64,000 bases of DNA. Source: Paulownia fortunei. Lineage: Eukaryota > Streptophyta > Magnoliopsida > Lamiales > Paulowniaceae. The notes below the pieces were generated by a model. That model was not told where the DNA came from, ran no database searches, and was given only the letters and a program-made list of their open reading frames with translations. The stretch is from the NCBI GenBank assembly GCA_019321725.1, contig CM033118.1, positions 17,448,071 through 17,512,070 on the forward strand. Reading direction: 5' to 3'. Made by a program: the position numbers and the translations under genes. Positions 61,113-64,000 of this stretch are shown here, in pieces. How positions within the stretch are numbered: position 1 is the stretch's first letter; every line of letters starts with the position of its first letter.

Positions 61113-63742
61113 TCAACGGAACAAATCTGGGAAGGACCACATTATAAACTTTGCAAAGATGTCCGACTCCAGGAACTCAATATGGGCTGCCCTTCCTATT
61201 ATGGTATTCAGGTTTCTTCCTTGTAAGGAGATGTCAAAATTGACATCACAGCGCATGAACACGCGATGCTCAGAGGAAGGTGCTCGTATTTGGTCCAAGC
61301 AATCATTGAGCATCTCCAGAAACACTTTGCCCTTTTTTGAGTAGTCTCCTGAAGATGCAGGGCACATTTCAATTCTAGCAGAATGATATGGAACATAGCC
61401 ATCCTGAGAAACACGAATATGAATCAGCTATTCTATTACAGAAAAAAATCTAACTGCTGGAATGGATTGAGATAATCCATGCACATTTTATATTTAAAAA
61501 GTACAATTATTTGGAACAGACAAGGAACCTCTACAAAGGAGTGGTTATTCTGGGAATGGCTATTCCCATTCTTTACAATGTCAATAATAAAGTGGGAATC
61601 CTTAGTCTAGGGAAAACCATTCATTCTGGGCAAGAACAGAGAAAGTCATTCCCTAATAAAACCCAAAAAGTCCACTCCAAGCAGACATGGGACAAAAATT
61701 AAAATGTCCTCTCTTACTTGCCTCCCAAATTTGTGTGTGCGCATTTGCGTGTGTTAATGCAGACAATAGTATCATATACTCATTAAAAATAAGAGATTGG
61801 CAACGATGACAGATGAGACTGGTGGTGATTCTGCTGAAGATGTTGGAATTACGGGACAGAACAAATGGTAGAGAAAGATATTTTGGTTCACATTTGTCCT
61901 AAGGTATTCTTGTCATCTTACATACTTTATGAACGAGAAGACCTAAACAATAACAACTCTCATCTTAGATGCCAGAAAGTCATGGACCATTACTGACTCA
62001 TTGATGTTAAAATAGTAATTGGGTTTCGCAAAATATGAAGCTTTTAACCATTTTAATAGCGACATTTATAAATACACTCAAAACAAAGAAAATGATAAAA
62101 CAAAACCAAGAGGTTTCTGATTTGTACATTATGGTGTTATACATAATCAACTCCCTGCCGCTGCCACCCGGCAAGCATGACACGGGCACAAGCATGCCCA
62201 CTGTGCAATTAAGTGGACTCACAATGCAGATCTACAGGCAGATAATTGGTGGCTGGTTTGCAATTTACTTTTACTTCAAGGTCTTTATAGCCTTTACTTG
62301 CACATTTTCTATTTGCCATAATATCAGTAATATCAGGGGACACATTTTGGCAAAAAATTTAGCATGTTTGCTAATTTACCATAGCCAGATAATGATCAGC
62401 ACTACCATGCACAAACATGTTCCTATTTTTCTGTGCGCCCTATAAAAAATAGATAAGTAGACAGATGGCATCATCAACATAAAACAAAGCAGTGAAAACA
62501 ATTCCACATGCCCTAATATCACATGAAACTAAAGATTTGTGGAAGAGAGATGCACAGACACCTGATAATTCCCTAGAAGTTTAAGGAAAAAAAGAGGAAA
62601 GGGATTACATAATGAACCCGCAAAGTAGGAGGTGAACTACCTGGGGTGAAGACAACAGAATAATGTTTCTGAAATTCTCCAATGTCTTTTGCTGAAACAT
62701 AGGTAGAGAAAAAAATTATCAGCACATCAAAGGAAAAATAACCACAGAAAATCATTTCTTTCAGTCCTTCCAAATAAGTCAGACAGGTTAAAAAAGAAAA
62801 GCATAAATTCTCCGAGTATGAATAGCTTAAGAGTTCTTATACCAGACAAAATAAGATCCAGAGAGCATCCATAACATACAAAATAGCATAAGTTGTAAAG
62901 AAATAACTCTAAATGGCTGCAAGCCTGCAACTCATGTTCCCCTTTCAAATTTTTATCCCACCACTGGTTCCTCAAATAAGCACAATTAAGAACTAAAAGA
63001 ATATAACATAGAAAAATAACTTGAACGCCAATATCCCTAAACTGGAAGTCATTTTTCCCTTTCAAATTTTCATTTCACTACGGCATATCAACTCAACTAA
63101 CAAAGCCAAATTTCCTACTACTGGCATATGAATTTAACCAGTTCAACCTTCAATGAAACAGCAACGGATACCCAAGGGCAATGGTAAGAGTTCAATTAGT
63201 ACCTTACACAGTTTGTATAAGAAAGTATTTTGCAGATCAGGATCATCAGTAAAAGTCAACTGATGAATGCACTGTGTTCCCTTGAGCTTCTTCAAGAGCC
63301 ACAAACCCCCATTAAATAAAGAGTTCGAACTGTAAAGATAACCAAGATGTGGGCCAGAGACTGAGAGATATGTATGCAGGTATCTCAGATATGGTTCCAT
63401 GATGCTATCTGCCGAGTAGAAATGACAATTAGTAAAGCGAAGTTAATTGGAGGGCAGGTTTTTTTTAGCTTTAGAGCCTAGACCTGTTAGTGCAGTTCTC
63501 AAGATGATATTTCCAATGGAATGTCCAACAAAGCTAAGCTTAATTGTTCTCAAGACCCCAGATCTAGACGCCTTATCCATTTTCTTTTTCACAAAAGATA
63601 CAACTTCTTGTGCTAGTCTTTGTCCCATTTCTCTAAAATCTCCAGATGTTTTCTCTTCATTAACTTCCGACATAAGAAATTCCGCCTTTGGGTCTATCAA
63701 AAGCCATTGATTTCGGACGAGCCGTAAGTCCAGATGATGTCC
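61113..63742 (-). CDS. FAM135-like putative serine esterase (DUF676), 3' part; 5' part lies beyond the window
   Basis: Four exons on the minus strand: 63742-63484, 63408-63203, 62691-62641 and 61403-61113. All junctions are GT-AG and in frame; they give the last 268 residues, ending SFPDLFR. The full plant protein is several hundred residues longer. The nucleophile elbow GHSIGN is at fragment residues 73-78 (Ser 75). The likely acid is D173 in PQDGYVPYHSAR, and the likely base is H246 in AAHIEFLESD. Other family blocks are GHHLDLRLVRNQWLLIDPK at the start and SVSGPHLGYLYSSNSLFN in the middle. The family is an alpha/beta-hydrolase of the DUF676 lipase-like group; substrate is unknown. The preceding exon normally ends in HGFQ, supplying the oxyanion hole. 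No such exon is visible in the remaining 258 bp, so it should lie beyond position 64000 unless it is altered. Confidence 0.93.
61538..61678. repeat. Small inverted-repeat (MITE-like) segment in a FAM135-like intron
   Basis: GGAGTGG at 61538-61544 is matched by CCACTCC at 61672-61678. Between them GGGAATGGCTATTCCCATTC and CATTCTGGG...GTCATTCCC make further imperfect inverted pairs. It looks like a short MITE of the GGAATG type, but ends are short. Confidence 0.35.
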
Positions 63743-64000
63743 CTGCACATATAGTGAATCTTTGCAATTAAAAAATGTATTATACACCTGGAACAGCTTA
63801 CAAACAAAGTCATGAACTAATTTTCCTTTTCTGAGAAGCCATGACATGCACTAACATAACAATTCAGATCAAGAAGATAACAAATTGAATATATTAGATA
63901 TTTTATTAACCTGCATGGTCATAACACAATATACCAGTACATATATATACCAATTTCCAGCACCCCCAAAATACAATAAATATCTACCAAATTCAAGCAT
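63743..64000. other. Intron DNA of the FAM135-like gene at the window edge
   Basis: This lies directly upstream of the first visible FAM135-like exon on the minus strand. A possible 43-bp exon with AG and GT borders (63830-63788, ending KLFQ in phase 0) is present but does not match the family. Otherwise the stretch is AT-rich intron sequence. Confidence 0.5.

Noticed and set aside
62035..62445. 136-codon plus-strand frame
   Set aside because: It lies in the intron between FAM135-like exons 62641 and 61403 and shows no family similarity.
1..64000. CRISPR arrays, operons, phage or plasmid genes
   Set aside because: The window is intron-rich plant nuclear DNA; no array of regular spaced repeats and no prokaryotic gene is present.

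Overview
This is nuclear DNA from a plant, almost certainly a eudicot. The genes have many GT-AG introns, the non-coding DNA is strongly AT-rich, and every protein I recognise belongs to a plant or general eukaryotic family. There is no bacterial, organellar or viral gene organisation. I cannot name the species. Gene models below were built by joining reading frames at GT-AG sites and checking that the frame is kept across every junction.

Layout. (1) 1.4-2.1 kb, minus: an intron-less germin-like protein. (2) 4.8-7.2 kb, minus: a three-exon GTD-binding (DUF593) membrane-anchored coiled-coil protein, a putative myosin receptor. (3) 8.85-15.5 kb, minus: a nine-exon polynucleotide 5'-hydroxyl kinase of the NOL9/GRC3/CLP1 family. 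Its last coding exon is only 54 bp and is separated from the rest by a 2.6 kb intron filled by a repeat element. (4) 15.5-21.2 kb: gene-poor AT-rich DNA with degenerate tandem repeats, a GGT-rich island and a strong G-quadruplex motif. (5) 21.2-41.7 kb, plus: a 27-exon gene for a transportin-3/importin-13-type receptor, orthologous to Arabidopsis MOS14, 960 codons. Its introns hold a MITE-like element and several local duplications. (6) 44.0-44.4 kb, plus: a small single-exon plant protein. (7) 47.9-49.9 kb, minus: a three-exon single-repeat SHAQKYF MYB with two EAR-like motifs. (8) 50-61 kb: an 11 kb gene desert with repeat fragments. (9) 61.1-63.7 kb and beyond the right edge, minus: the 3' exons of a FAM135-like putative serine esterase.

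The genes do not form a pathway. They are ordinary neighbours on a plant chromosome arm: cell wall (germin-like), vesicle transport on actin (myosin receptor), rRNA processing (NOL9), nuclear import of splicing factors (MOS14), transcription (MYB) and lipid-type hydrolysis (FAM135). I found no new biological system. The observations most worth checking are the element-filled last intron of the NOL9 gene, the missing oxyanion-hole exon next to the FAM135 catalytic exon, the G-quadruplex upstream of MOS14, and the repeat families.
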